A stretch of DNA of 64,000 nt. It comes from Labilibaculum antarcticum (GTDB taxonomy: Bacteria > Bacteroidota > Bacteroidia > Bacteroidales > Marinifilaceae). The translations under genes and the position numbers were made by a program. The notes under the pieces were generated by a model that made no database searches, was not told the DNA's origin, and saw only the letters and a list, made by a program, of their open reading frames with translations. The stretch spans positions 3,442,361-3,506,360 of the forward strand of contig NZ_AP018042.1 in assembly GCF_002356295.1 (NCBI RefSeq), given 5' to 3'. This document shows, one piece after another, positions 42,311 to 51,577 of this stretch (position 1 is its first letter; every line of letters begins with the position of its first letter).

Positions 42311-44107
42311 ATGGAATATCAACATTGGGGCAAATTAATTCGAGATCGGATTGAAAAATATTCAGATCGAATTGCGATGCACTATAAGGATGGCAAAAGT
42401 GGCGAATGGGTTGGTGTAACTTGGACTGAATTTGGTTTGGAAATTCGACAAATATCAAAAGCTCTTATTAAAATGGGTGTTGAAGAAAAGCAAATGGTTG
42501 CTATCTTTTCACAAAATATGCCAGAATGGATTACGGCCGATTTGGCGATCATGAGTATTCGCGGAGTAACCGTTCCGATTTATCCTACTAATTCTACAAC
42601 CGAAGCAAAATATATAATTGAAGATTCTGAAGCACAAGTTGTTTTTGTTGGAGAACAAGAGCAGTACAATCGTGCAATGGATTTAATTAAGACGGTTCCG
42701 CACGTAAAAATGGTAGTTGCTTTCGATAAAAATATAGTTTTATCCGATTTAGAAAGGTCTATGCATTGGGATGAATTCTTGATTTACGGAAAGAATTCTT
42801 TGATGGGACATCAGTTCGAAGATCGATTTGCAAGAGCTGAATTAGATGATCTTGCAACTCTAATTTATACTTCAGGTACTACAGGTGAGCCAAAAGGAGT
42901 GATGATTGATCACAATAACATTTCAAGTGTATTGGTTTCACATGATGCGGAGTTAAATGTATCTGATAAAGATATTTCTCTTAGTTTCTTGCCTTTAAGC
43001 CATGTTTATGAACGAATTTGGTGTTTCTACTGTTTTCACCGCGGAATAGAGATTTATTTCAATCTTGATCCTAAAAAAATTGGGGATGCAATGAAAGAGG
43101 TAAAACCGACTCTAATGTGCACGGTTCCTCGAATTTACGAGAAGATTTATGCGGCCATTCAGTCGAAAAGTAAAGATGCTTCATCTGTGAAGAGATCTTT
43201 GATGAATTGGGCGATTAAAATTGGAAAGAAACACAATAATGAATACCTCCGGTTTGAGAAGAAGGTTCCTTCTGTATTAGCACTAAAGTATAAGATTGCC
43301 GATAAATTAGTTCTGAGCAAACTTCGTGACATATTTGGTGGAAGAATTAAATTTATGCCATGTGGTGGAGCACCCTTGGACTCTACTATTATTGAATATT
43401 TTCACGCCACAGGTTTAAATGTGAAAATGGGGTATGGCTTAACAGAAACCATGGCAACAGTTTGTTTGTATGGTGATAAGTATATTGATTTTAACACAAC
43501 TGGTCGTATAATTGTTGGAACTGACATTAAGGTTGGTGATAACGATGAAATTTTAGTAAAAGGCCCAGGTGTTATGCGGGGATATTACAAGAAGCCTGAA
43601 GCGACTGCCGAGGTGATGAAGGATGGTTGGTTTTGCACTGGTGATGCAGGTCAAATTGATGAGAATGGTACCGTGACTATAACAGATCGGATTAAAGATT
43701 TGATGAAAACTTCGGGGGGGAAATACATTGCTCCGCAAAAGTTGGAAAAAACCTTGGTTAACGATCAGTTTATTGAGCAGATAGCTGTGATTGGGGATTG
43801 CCGAAAATACGTAACTGCTTTGGCAGTGCCCGCAATGGAGCCTCTGCAAAAATATGCATTGCAGAATAATATTGGATTTGATACAATTGAAGAGTTACTT
43901 GGCAATTCTCAAATTATTGAGTTTTTTGAAAAGCGTTTTGAGGAAATGCAGAAAGAATTTTCTCGTTTCGAGCAGATTAAAAAATTCACCCTTTTACCGA
44001 AAGAATTTTCGATTGAGGCGGGAGAAATAACTTCAACTTTGAAATTAAAACGAAAAGTAATTCAGGAAAAATACAAACACCTTATTGATAAGATGTATAA
44101 AGAATAA
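42311..44107 (+). CDS. long-chain fatty acid--CoA ligase (AMP-forming)
   Basis: 598 aa ANL-superfamily enzyme. The AMP-binding loop is LIYTSGTTGEPKGVMI (about residue 190), GYGLTETMATV is the adenine-binding motif, and GWFCTGDAGQID is the hinge. A Lys-containing C-terminal domain (GGKYIAPQKLEKTLV) follows. It activates fatty acids to acyl-CoA via acyl-adenylate. The long form of about 600 aa is like FadD15/FAA-type ligases rather than short acetyl-CoA synthetase. A strong terminator follows, so it is a single-gene unit. Confidence 0.95.
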   Translation: MEYQHWGKLIRDRIEKYSDRIAMHYKDGKSGEWVGVTWTEFGLEIRQISKALIKMGVEEKQMVAIFSQNMPEWITADLAIMSIRGVTVPIYPTNSTTEAKYIIEDSEAQVVFVGEQEQYNRAMDLIKTVPHVKMVVAFDKNIVLSDLERSMHWDEFLIYGKNSLMGHQFEDRFARAELDDLATLIYTSGTTGEPKGVMIDHNNISSVLVSHDAELNVSDKDISLSFLPLSHVYERIWCFYCFHRGIEIYFNLDPKKIGDAMKEVKPTLMCTVPRIYEKIYAAIQSKSKDASSVKRSLMNWAIKIGKKHNNEYLRFEKKVPSVLALKYKIADKLVLSKLRDIFGGRIKFMPCGGAPLDSTIIEYFHATGLNVKMGYGLTETMATVCLYGDKYIDFNTTGRIIVGTDIKVGDNDEILVKGPGVMRGYYKKPEATAEVMKDGWFCTGDAGQIDENGTVTITDRIKDLMKTSGGKYIAPQKLEKTLVNDQFIEQIAVIGDCRKYVTALAVPAMEPLQKYALQNNIGFDTIEELLGNSQIIEFFEKRFEEMQKEFSRFEQIKKFTLLPKEFSIEAGEITSTLKLKRKVIQEKYKHLIDKMYKE

Positions 44108-44128
44108 TAAACCCACCAGTTTATTTAG

Positions 44129-44169
44129 AAAACTCCGATAGAATTAATTTTCTGTCGGAGTTTTTTTTA
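44129..44169 (+). terminator. intrinsic terminator
   Basis: AAAACTCCGATAGAA / TTCTGTCGGAGTTTT with a T-run; the stem has one G-U or mismatch. Lies between convergent genes. Confidence 0.88.
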
Positions 44170-44174
44170 TTTTA

Positions 44175-45044
44175 TTACGTTTTTTGTGCTACCATTCCAA
44201 TCCAAGGACTGTTTTCCTCGAATGGTTTTCCTTGCAGATCTGACCAATACTCCTTCACATTAAATCCACTTTCCTTCATCATAGAAATGGTGCGCTCTAA
44301 TGAAAAATAGTGTTTCCAAAGGTTATGGGTTTTAACTTCCCCATTTTTTAAAATCAGGGTGTATTTATCCAGTCGAACCTTATCTTTTTTGTATTTAAAA
44401 TGAGATTGCAACAACAAGTGTTCTTCTTCACTCCAGAATCCATCTTCTTCGCTAATGTACCACGATTGCTCTGGTTCTTCATTTTCGAAATAATGCTTTG
44501 TAAATACATCGAAAATTAAATAACCTCTGGGCTTTAATGCTTTCTTTACTTTTTGCAGAAGTAAAGTTCTGTCGGCATGAGATAACACGCATAAATCGCC
44601 ATAAATAAGGGTAATTACATCGAATTCCTCTTTGTAATCCATTTCCATATAGTCTTGGCAGACGTATTTAATACGATATTTAAATTCTTCAGATTGTTCT
44701 TTGGCATAATCAATAGAACTTTGCGAGAAATCAATTCCTGTTACGGCATATCCTTGTCCGTAGAAATTTTCACAATATAAACCAGGTCCACAACCTAAAT
44801 CCAGTAATTTACTGTCTTCCGGGAGTTTTAGGTATTCCGATAACCAAAGGACGGATTGAATTATGTCCTGGTATTTTCGAGACCCTTGGTCTGAGTCATC
44901 ATCAAGATGAGCATTTAATAAATGCTCTGAAATGTATGGATCTTGCCAGAAATTTCCATCATCTTTAGCAAATAACTCCGGTTTCTTGGTAATGTTTTCA
45001 AGAAGGGATAAATCAAGCAATCCCTGTGAAGAAATTATAGTCAT
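44175..45044 (-). CDS. class I SAM-dependent methyltransferase
   Basis: 289 aa. The SAM-binding motif is LLDLGCGPGLYCENF (about residue 80), with GIDFSQSSIDYAKEQ as motif II and FDVITLIYGDLCVL as motif III. An N-terminal extension of about 60 residues (LLDLSLLENITKKPELFAKD) is unusual; the substrate is unknown. It is alone between a terminator and a 250-nt AT-rich gap. Confidence 0.9.
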   Translation of the reverse strand: MTIISSQGLLDLSLLENITKKPELFAKDDGNFWQDPYISEHLLNAHLDDDSDQGSRKYQDIIQSVLWLSEYLKLPEDSKLLDLGCGPGLYCENFYGQGYAVTGIDFSQSSIDYAKEQSEEFKYRIKYVCQDYMEMDYKEEFDVITLIYGDLCVLSHADRTLLLQKVKKALKPRGYLIFDVFTKHYFENEEPEQSWYISEEDGFWSEEEHLLLQSHFKYKKDKVRLDKYTLILKNGEVKTHNLWKHYFSLERTISMMKESGFNVKEYWSDLQGKPFEENSPWIGMVAQKT

Positions 45045-45297
45045 AGTGGTGTTAATAGTATATTACTGAATTTGTTGCAATTTTAGTCTTTTAATTCCTT
45101 AAATACTATTTTAATTAAAAGACAAATAAGCTAATTTAATCTTCAATGAGTTTATCATCATCATTACACCTAATAAAACTGATAAAACTCAAATCGGATC
45201 TTTTTTTTAATATTTTTATTCCAATAGTCTATTAGAGGATTTGAACTTATATGAAAGATAGTAATTAAGTTTAAGTATTGCTTGGTTTTTTTTGTGG
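45045..45297. other. intergenic region
   Basis: About 250 nt, AT-rich; nothing recognised. Confidence 0.4.
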
Positions 45298-46077
45298 TTA
45301 TTTATTTTCATCCCAAATTTCATTTACCGCTAAAGTTCCTGCAACAACAGAAATTATGGCTGCGAAACTGGAAATAGACACACCACAAAAGGGAACAATA
45401 AGGCAAAGAGAAAAAATAAAACCATTGGCAATGACAATTCCTTTGTTTTCTCTCATAAACAGAATACTTTGTTTAATGCTCATTTTCTTTCGTTCAATTG
45501 CATAATCGAGAAAAGAAAATCCGTAGAAATATGCCGAAATGAAAAATAAAAATAATGCTGCAGCCCAACCAATAATTGGAATAAAGCTTAGAATAAACAT
45601 GAGCACAGTTAATACGAGTTCGATAATTAAATTTCGAACTGCTATAAAAACGCCACGCATAATATCTTTTAGAAACTGTTTTACTTCAAACGGATAGTCA
45701 TTTCCTGTTTTTATTTTTTCAGTTCGTTCCGATAAATAGGAGAATACAGGCGACATAAGAATGATGATGATATAACCTCCAGTGTAAGCGAATATAAGGA
45801 AAAACAGGATCTTAAACACCACCCAAATAAATCCGCCAATTGTAGCTTTTAAGAAACCAGAACCCCAGAAGTCAGCATTTTTTAAATCTAACCATCCTTC
45901 CAGGTAAGTTTGCGATTGTTGAGCCAAATCGCCAATATAATCCCACCCAACCCAAAATAAAATAACGTTGAGAAGAATTGGGAATAAGAAAAACCAAGCC
46001 AATCGTTTTCTAAATATATATTGAATGGCTTCGGTATAAACTCGCAATCCGAAGCTAAAATCTTTAAAGAATTTCAT
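45298..46077 (-). CDS. EI24/CysZ-type membrane protein
   Basis: 259 aa with about six hydrophobic segments. The pattern WFFLFPILLNVILF, GGYIIIILMSPVFSYLSERTEKI (about 100-123), and FLDYAIERKKMSIKQS is typical of the EI24 domain; CysZ is a sulfate transporter, but many members have no known substrate. It is divergent from purB, 180 nt apart. Confidence 0.88.
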   Translation of the reverse strand: MKFFKDFSFGLRVYTEAIQYIFRKRLAWFFLFPILLNVILFWVGWDYIGDLAQQSQTYLEGWLDLKNADFWGSGFLKATIGGFIWVVFKILFFLIFAYTGGYIIIILMSPVFSYLSERTEKIKTGNDYPFEVKQFLKDIMRGVFIAVRNLIIELVLTVLMFILSFIPIIGWAAALFLFFISAYFYGFSFLDYAIERKKMSIKQSILFMRENKGIVIANGFIFSLCLIVPFCGVSISSFAAIISVVAGTLAVNEIWDENK

Positions 46078-46187
46078 TGATATCGTTTTAAGTTAACGTG
46101 CGGGTTAACAAAAATAACATTTATAGATAAAATGAGAAGGATAAGTGTAAATGTTTAATTGTGTGCTTAGATACATGCTAGGAAAGC

Positions 46188-46218
46188 TTTCGGGACTCAT
46201 CGCTTTTAATTACCTTTG
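46188..46218 (+). promoter_or_regulatory. Bacteroidota promoter of purB
   Basis: TTTC (46188-46191), exactly 19 nt, then TACCTTTG (46211-46218), 40 nt before the start codon. Confidence 0.6.
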
Positions 46219-46258
46219 GGTTTCTAAATAACCATTATTACATTTAATTTTTTTTGAA

Positions 46259-47596
46259 ATGCAGAGTTTGACAGCAATTTCGCCGATTGATGGACGTTAC
46301 CGTGATAAGGTAGACGTTCTGGGAGAGTATTTTTCGGAATATGCTTTGGTGCGATACAGAGTTTTAGTAGAAGTTGAATATTTTATCGCTTTATGCGAAA
46401 TTCCTCTTCCTCAATTAAAAGATTTCGATAAAAATCTATTTGATGATTTACGCAGTTTGTACATCGATTTCTCAATTGAAGATGCGCAAAAGGTTAAAGA
46501 AATTGAAAGCGTAACAAATCACGATGTTAAGGCAGTTGAGTACTTTCTTAAGGAAAAATTTGATACTTTAAATCTTCAGAAATATAAAGAATTCATCCAT
46601 TTTGGATTGACTTCTCAGGATATCAATAATACAGCAACTCCGTACTCTTTAAGAGATGCGGTACATGATGTTTACTATCCGCTTTTAGACGAATTAATCG
46701 ATAAACTTGAAAGCTTAGCAAACGACTGGAAAGATATTTCTTTGCTTGCCCGTACTCACGGACAACCAGCTTCACCTACTCGTTTGGGTAAAGAAGTAAT
46801 GGTTTATGTGTATCGTTTGAAGACACAGTTGGATCTTTTGAAATCGGTTCCCTGCTCTGCGAAGTTTGGAGGCGCTACTGGTAACTTTAATGCACACCAC
46901 GTAGCTTATCCAAAAATTGATTGGAAAGCTTTCGGAAACAAATTTGTGAATGAGTATCTGAAATTGGAGCGTGAAGAATACACAACTCAAATTTCAAACT
47001 ACGATAATATGGCTGCGATCTTTGATAATTTCAAACGCATCAATACTATCTTAATTGATATGAACCGTGATTTTTGGACTTATATTTCCATGAATTACTT
47101 CAAGCAAAGAATTAAAGAAGGAGAAGTTGGTTCGTCGGCTATGCCACATAAGGTGAACCCTATCGATTTCGAAAATTCAGAAGGTAACTTAGGATTAGCA
47201 AACGCAACTTTTGAGCACTTATCAGCAAAATTACCTATCTCTCGTTTACAACGCGATCTTACCGATTCAACTGTATTGAGAAATATAGGTGTTCCTTTTG
47301 CTCACTCAATTATTGCATTTAAATCTGTATTAAAAGGTTTAGATAAGTTGATTCTTTCTCCTGATGCTTTTAAAGCAGATTTAGAAGCTAACTGGGCTGT
47401 GGTTGCGGAAGCAATTCAGACAATTTTACGTAGAGAAGCTTATCCAAACCCATACGAGGCATTGAAAGCTTTAACCCGTACAAACACTTCAGTAACTAAA
47501 AGCAGCATTGCTGAGTTTATTGATACACTTGAGATAAGTGATAGTTTAAAGGCTGAATTAAAGGCGATTACTCCTTTGAATTATACCGGAATCTAA
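46259..47596 (+). CDS. purB: adenylosuccinate lyase
   Basis: 445 aa of the fumarase/aspartase superfamily. It starts SLTAISPIDGRYRDKV and has the signature GSSAMPHKVNPIDFENSEGN (about residues 295-314), which holds the catalytic serine loop, plus HFGLTSQDINNTATP and RTHGQPASPT. It releases fumarate from SAICAR and adenylosuccinate in purine synthesis. The E. coli-type N-terminus marks the PurB group that differs from the B. subtilis type. A terminator follows 30 nt after the stop. Confidence 0.98.
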   Translation: MQSLTAISPIDGRYRDKVDVLGEYFSEYALVRYRVLVEVEYFIALCEIPLPQLKDFDKNLFDDLRSLYIDFSIEDAQKVKEIESVTNHDVKAVEYFLKEKFDTLNLQKYKEFIHFGLTSQDINNTATPYSLRDAVHDVYYPLLDELIDKLESLANDWKDISLLARTHGQPASPTRLGKEVMVYVYRLKTQLDLLKSVPCSAKFGGATGNFNAHHVAYPKIDWKAFGNKFVNEYLKLEREEYTTQISNYDNMAAIFDNFKRINTILIDMNRDFWTYISMNYFKQRIKEGEVGSSAMPHKVNPIDFENSEGNLGLANATFEHLSAKLPISRLQRDLTDSTVLRNIGVPFAHSIIAFKSVLKGLDKLILSPDAFKADLEANWAVVAEAIQTILRREAYPNPYEALKALTRTNTSVTKSSIAEFIDTLEISDSLKAELKAITPLNYTGI

Positions 47597-47625
47597 AATA
47601 TTAAATCTTGTTAATACTTTGTAAA

Positions 47626-47664
47626 TAGGCTGTAAGAGTTGTACTTTTACAGCCTAATTTTTTT
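47626..47664 (+). terminator. intrinsic terminator of purB
   Basis: TAGGCTGTAA (47626-47635) and TTACAGCCTA (47647-47656) with an 11-nt loop and a seven-T tail. Confidence 0.9.
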
Positions 47665-47714
47665 GACCGCTTATTGATAATCGGTAAGCGTTTATATCAC
47701 ACATTAATTACTTG

Positions 47715-49538
47715 ATGAAAGATTTTATTAAGATTTTGAAACGATTCTTGCCTCCTTATAAAGGAGATTTAATAATGAGTTTCGTTTATAACCTGTTAGC
47801 AGCAATCTTCGGAGTATTCTCTTTTGCGATGATGCAACCGGTTTTAGAAATCCTGTTTAGTATCGCAAAGCCAGTAGCAGAACTTGTGCCATGGGAATTT
47901 ACACTAGATTCAATTAAGAGCAATTTTTACTATTATACATCTCAAGTAAAGTTAGATTATGGCGAAGATTCAGCTCTTATATTTGTTGGTGTTTTTCTAG
48001 TGATTGCCGTATTTCTAAAAGTAGGGTTTACATATCTTGGATCATATCATACTGTAGGTTTAAGAAATGGTGTAGTTCGTGATATGCGAAATATGATCTA
48101 CGATAAGATCGTGAGTTTGCCTATTCCTTTTTTTACAGAAGAAAAGAAAGGTGATATTATTGCACGTTCTACGGGTGATGTTCAGGAGGTTGAGAACTCG
48201 GTGATGAATTCATTGGATATGTTCATCAAGAACCCGATTATAATTATTGTATCCTTGGCGGCAATGATTATCATGAGTCCTCAATTGACGCTTTTTAGTT
48301 TTATTCTTTTGCCTATTGCAGGCTTTATCATTGGACAAATAGGGAAAAGTCTGAAAAAAACATCTCGTTTGGGACAAAACAAAATGGGCGATCTTTTATC
48401 TACCATTGAAGAAACCCTTTCTGGGCTTCGTATCATAAAAGCCTTTACGGCTGAGGATAAAGTAACAGAAAAATTTTCCGCAGAAAATAACGATTACCGA
48501 CGTATTATGAACAGTTTGATGCGGAGAAGGGTTTTAGCTCATCCTGTTAGTGAATTGCTAGGAACCATCGTTATTGTTATTGTATTATGGTATGGTGGGC
48601 GTTTAATCTTAAATGGAGAAGGAAATCTTAATGGAGCCAGTTTCATGGTTTACTTGGTGTTATTTTACTCGATAATAAATCCAGCAAAAGCATTTTCGAA
48701 AGCTTTCTTTAGTATTCAAAAGGGTTTGGCTGCTATGGAGCGTATCGATCAGATTTTAGGGGCTGAGTCTACAATCGTTGATAAACCAAATGCAAAACAA
48801 GTAAATCGTTTTGAAAATGCGATTGAATATAGAAATGTAAGTTTCTCGTACAATGGAGAGAAAAAAATTCTGAAAAATATAAATCTTGAGATTCCAAAGG
48901 GAAAAACTGTTGCCTTGGTTGGCCAATCGGGTTCAGGTAAAACCACTTTCGTAGATTTATTACCTAGATTCTATGATGTGAAAGAAGGTGGAATATTTGT
49001 TGATGGCGAGGATATTAGAGATTATAAAATGGCTGATTTGAGAAACTTGATGGGTAATGTAAATCAGGAGTCCATTCTGTTTAATGATACTATTTTCAAC
49101 AATATTGCTTTTGGTGTAGAAAATGCCAGCTTGGAAGATGTTGAAGCAGCAGCTAAAATTGCTAATGCTCATGATTTTATTACCGCAACAGAAGATGGGT
49201 ATTATACCAATATTGGAGACCGTGGAGGCAAGCTTTCCGGTGGTCAGCGTCAGAGGTTGAGTATTGCAAGAGCGGTTCTTAAAAACCCTCCAATTATGAT
49301 TTTGGATGAAGCAACTTCGGCTTTGGATACTGAATCGGAGCGTTTGGTGCAGGATGCTTTGGATAAGCTGATGCAGAACCGTACTTCGGTTGTTATTGCT
49401 CACCGCTTATCTACAGTTAAAAATGCCGATTTAATTTGTGTTTTCCACGAAGGTGAAATTGTTGAAAGAGGACAGCACGATGAGTTGATTCAAAAAGGTG
49501 GCGCTTATAAAAAATTGTATGACATGCAGCTACTGTAG
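47715..49538 (+). CDS. ABC exporter, MsbA-like (transmembrane + ATPase)
   Basis: 607 aa from the ATG at 47715 (an in-frame TTG at 47712 gives one more residue). Six helices in the first 330 residues are followed by the ATPase: Walker A LVGQSGSGKTTF (about 405), signature LSGGQRQRLSIARA, Walker B IMILDEATSALD and an H-loop in IAHRLSTVK. It is a half-transporter that works as a homodimer, and in Bacteroidota this type is the usual lipid-A/phospholipid flippase candidate; many drug exporters share the architecture. A terminator-like stem follows. Confidence 0.93.
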   Translation: MKDFIKILKRFLPPYKGDLIMSFVYNLLAAIFGVFSFAMMQPVLEILFSIAKPVAELVPWEFTLDSIKSNFYYYTSQVKLDYGEDSALIFVGVFLVIAVFLKVGFTYLGSYHTVGLRNGVVRDMRNMIYDKIVSLPIPFFTEEKKGDIIARSTGDVQEVENSVMNSLDMFIKNPIIIIVSLAAMIIMSPQLTLFSFILLPIAGFIIGQIGKSLKKTSRLGQNKMGDLLSTIEETLSGLRIIKAFTAEDKVTEKFSAENNDYRRIMNSLMRRRVLAHPVSELLGTIVIVIVLWYGGRLILNGEGNLNGASFMVYLVLFYSIINPAKAFSKAFFSIQKGLAAMERIDQILGAESTIVDKPNAKQVNRFENAIEYRNVSFSYNGEKKILKNINLEIPKGKTVALVGQSGSGKTTFVDLLPRFYDVKEGGIFVDGEDIRDYKMADLRNLMGNVNQESILFNDTIFNNIAFGVENASLEDVEAAAKIANAHDFITATEDGYYTNIGDRGGKLSGGQRQRLSIARAVLKNPPIMILDEATSALDTESERLVQDALDKLMQNRTSVVIAHRLSTVKNADLICVFHEGEIVERGQHDELIQKGGAYKKLYDMQLL

Positions 49539-49562
49539 GTGTTTTTTAGATGATATAGTAAG

Positions 49563-49598
49563 AAAGATGAATCAATTAATTGGTTTATCTTTTTTTTG
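49563..49598 (+). terminator. intrinsic terminator
   Basis: AAAGAT at one end and ATCTTT at the other of a partly paired stem (AATCAATT / AATTGGTT) followed by eight T, about 25 nt after the exporter stop. Confidence 0.65.
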
Positions 49599-49669
49599 TC
49601 ACTTTTTTTTTATTAATTACGTAGTAAATAGATGATAGTGTACACTAAGTTTTTTTAAATTTAAAAGTC

Positions 49670-49825
49670 ATGTCGAAAACTATTAGATCAATTCATCCAC
49701 AGAAAGAAAAGAAGAAAAGATTTCATCCGGAAAAATCTAAAAATGAAATTCCAAATTATAAATTGAGAGATGGAATTGTGGAGATGGATGCAAATGAAAA
49801 GTATTATTTAAAGGATAGTTTATAA
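49670..49825 (+). CDS. small basic protein, 51 aa, unrecognised
   Basis: ATG at 49670, TAA at 49823-49825. The protein is rich in Lys and Glu with two IHP/FHP motifs (IRSIHPQKEKK, RFHPEKSK) and ends EKYYLKDSL, so it is probably disordered or short-helical. The unit looks real because an intrinsic terminator lies only 8 nt downstream. The function is unknown. No ribosome-binding site of the Shine-Dalgarno type is visible, which is normal for this phylum. Confidence 0.55.
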   Translation: MSKTIRSIHPQKEKKKRFHPEKSKNEIPNYKLRDGIVEMDANEKYYLKDSL

Positions 49826-49832
49826 AAACAAG

Positions 49833-49864
49833 AAAAAAGCGATCATAAATGGTCGCTTTTTTTT
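49833..49864 (+). terminator. intrinsic terminator of the 51-aa gene
   Basis: AAAAGCGATCA (49835-49845), loop TAAA, TGGTCGCTTTT (49850-49860) plus T-run. Confidence 0.9.
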
Positions 49865-49868
49865 ATAT

Positions 49869-49902
49869 AAAAAAACCTTCCTGTTTATTTAGGAAGGTTT
49901 TT
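49869..49902 (-). terminator. intrinsic terminator of tRNA-Trp
   Basis: AAAAACCTTCCT (49871-49882) and AGGAAGGTTTTT (49891-49902); T-run on the minus strand, directly after the tRNA. Confidence 0.85.
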
Positions 49903-49903
49903 G

Positions 49904-49976
49904 CACGGGTGGAGAGACTCGAACTCCCGACACCTGGTTTTGGAGACCAGTGCTCTGCCAACTGAGCTACACCCGT
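49904..49976 (-). tRNA. tRNA-Trp (anticodon CCA)
   Basis: A 73-nt cloverleaf on the minus strand. Acceptor arms ACGGGTG and CACCCGT pair perfectly with discriminator G. The anticodon stem CTGGT/ACCAG encloses the loop CTCCAAA, so the anticodon is CCA. The T arm contains GTTCGAGTC. The CCA tail is not encoded. Only tRNA in this window; its terminator is just downstream. Confidence 0.97.
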
Positions 49977-50231
49977 CTGTAATTAGTCTTTTCAAACTTG
50001 TTCCGCCGAAAAGCCTGCGACAAAAGTAGAATTTTTTTTTTGATGTGCAAGTCCTTTTTTTTGTCTTGATTTTATTTCATGAAATTTAATTTTCGTCAGA
50101 TTTTGCAGGGGTTTCAGAATGAGCGGATTGCTGTTGTGTCGGAGTTTTTTATTGAGTGAAAATTATTTTATAATATTCATTAAAATGTGGTACATTAATA
50201 GTTGAAGTTATCATACGAAAATTTAGCTATT

Positions 50232-50672
50232 ATGAAGAACATAAAAAAAGAATACTCAAATGGAGTTGTTACAGTAGTGTACGAACCAGATTTATGTATT
50301 CACTCTGAAGTTTGCTTTAAAGGCTTACCTGATGTGTTTCAGCCTGGAACACAACCTTGGGTTAAAGCGGAAGGAGCTACCACTGAAGAGATCATTAGAC
50401 AAGTGCAAAAATGCCCATCAAGAGCATTGTCTTTTTATATGAATGGTCCTGTAGATGATAGTGAGAAGGGCCCAGCAAAAGCGATCGAGACTGGACATAA
50501 AGTAGAAGTTTTTAAAGATGGTCCCATTATGATGGAAGGCCCAATAACTCTTATCGGTTCTGATGGTCGCAGGGAAGTTGTTGAAAATTCATGTTATTTT
50601 TGTCGGTGTGGTGCCTCTAAAAACAAACCATTTTGCGATGGTTCCCACAAAGACATTGGATTTAAAGAATAA
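50232..50672 (+). CDS. CDGSH iron-sulfur / divergent ferredoxin-like (Fer4_19) protein
   Basis: 146 aa from the ATG at 50232; the frame extends to 50202 with an unlikely start. Residues about 8-65 form a Fer4_19 domain (EPDLCIHSEVCFKG, later KCPSRALS). Residues about 115-145 carry a CDGSH domain with its cluster ligands in CYFCRCGASKNKPFCDGSH (three Cys, one His). It is a small cytosolic 2Fe-2S protein, perhaps redox sensing or electron transfer. A terminator follows immediately and a DUF4249 gene is convergent. Confidence 0.9.
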   Translation: MKNIKKEYSNGVVTVVYEPDLCIHSEVCFKGLPDVFQPGTQPWVKAEGATTEEIIRQVQKCPSRALSFYMNGPVDDSEKGPAKAIETGHKVEVFKDGPIMMEGPITLIGSDGRREVVENSCYFCRCGASKNKPFCDGSHKDIGFKE

Positions 50673-50697
50673 AAAAAGAGCACCATTGGTGCTCTTT
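50671..50697 (-). terminator. intrinsic terminator between CDGSH and DUF4249 genes
   Basis: AAAGAGCACC, loop ATT, GGTGCTCTTT; the seven A at 50671-50677 give a U-tract on the minus strand, so it ends the DUF4249 transcript; it also overlaps the CDGSH stop codon. Confidence 0.85.
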
Positions 50698-50705
50698 AAG
50701 TGTTA

Positions 50706-51566
50706 TTAAAAATTAACGGTAGTTGTAGTTCTGCTTATGGAGTATACTGCGAAAAAGCCAACTGCGTTATTCGAAATATTTGTTATGATATTCCCTGGAG
50801 TGCCTGAAAACATGGATTGACCTTCATCCATTTCCTGTAACTGGCTTACAAAATCATAATAATCCTTTGTTATCGCGTAGGTTTCTAAAGTTATTTTATC
50901 GAGATTGTTAAGTCTTTCATCAGGTTTCGATTGATTAAACTCTCCTACATCTACTCCTTTGGTTAGTACTCCATTAAAATAGGTATCTTTTTGAACCAAG
51001 AGTTCAGTGATCGTATCATGAACCAATACATCATTAATCTGACTTGCAAATCCGTAATAATCCTCAGTCTCAATATTGTCTTTCATGTAAAGAGATAGCA
51101 ACCAAAATTCACCTTTATCCTCCTCGTCACCACGTGTTTCATGATCTGGATCGAAATGTAGCTTTACCGAATCAACAGCATAAGGCGGCTTCATTGTAGA
51201 ACTCGCTAAATAGTCTTCAATGGTCCCATCTTTATCGATATCAACATTACCAATCGACAAGGAATAAGTTTTCCCCTCTTGCCCAGCAAACTCAACATTA
51301 CTTTCGTAATAACCTGGTTCCCTTTCGGTATATTCATAAATGTTGCTGCCATCATTTACGGTTATGGTCGCATTGCTGACTGCAATAGCTTCTTCGGAAT
51401 AAAACACATCGCTCGATTCTTTCAATTTTACAAAGTGTTTCTTTAAATCTGACGTAACTTTCGCTTCAACAGACAAGCGTGTTTCTCCATCATCTAACTT
51501 CACATCTATTTCTTCAGTACAGGCTGCTACAGATATTAAAATGCTTATATATAATATGTATTTCAT
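50706..51566 (-). CDS. DUF4249 lipoprotein
   Basis: 286 aa. Lipoprotein signal with the anchored cysteine in SVAACTEE (Cys16), then an N-terminal beta-sandwich (EAKVTSDLKKHFVKLKESSD) as in the DUF4249 family. It commonly partners a TonB-dependent receptor and is thought to be its surface-exposed accessory protein. It follows the receptor gene by 11 nt on the same strand, so it is the last gene of the four-gene signalling and uptake operon. Confidence 0.88.
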   Translation of the reverse strand: MKYILYISILISVAACTEEIDVKLDDGETRLSVEAKVTSDLKKHFVKLKESSDVFYSEEAIAVSNATITVNDGSNIYEYTEREPGYYESNVEFAGQEGKTYSLSIGNVDIDKDGTIEDYLASSTMKPPYAVDSVKLHFDPDHETRGDEEDKGEFWLLSLYMKDNIETEDYYGFASQINDVLVHDTITELLVQKDTYFNGVLTKGVDVGEFNQSKPDERLNNLDKITLETYAITKDYYDFVSQLQEMDEGQSMFSGTPGNIITNISNNAVGFFAVYSISRTTTTVNF

Positions 51567-51577
51567 TGTATTAATAA

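Noticed and set aside
45278-45505. 75-aa plus-strand frame opposite the EI24 gene
   Set aside because: Shadow of the EI24 coding region on the other strand.
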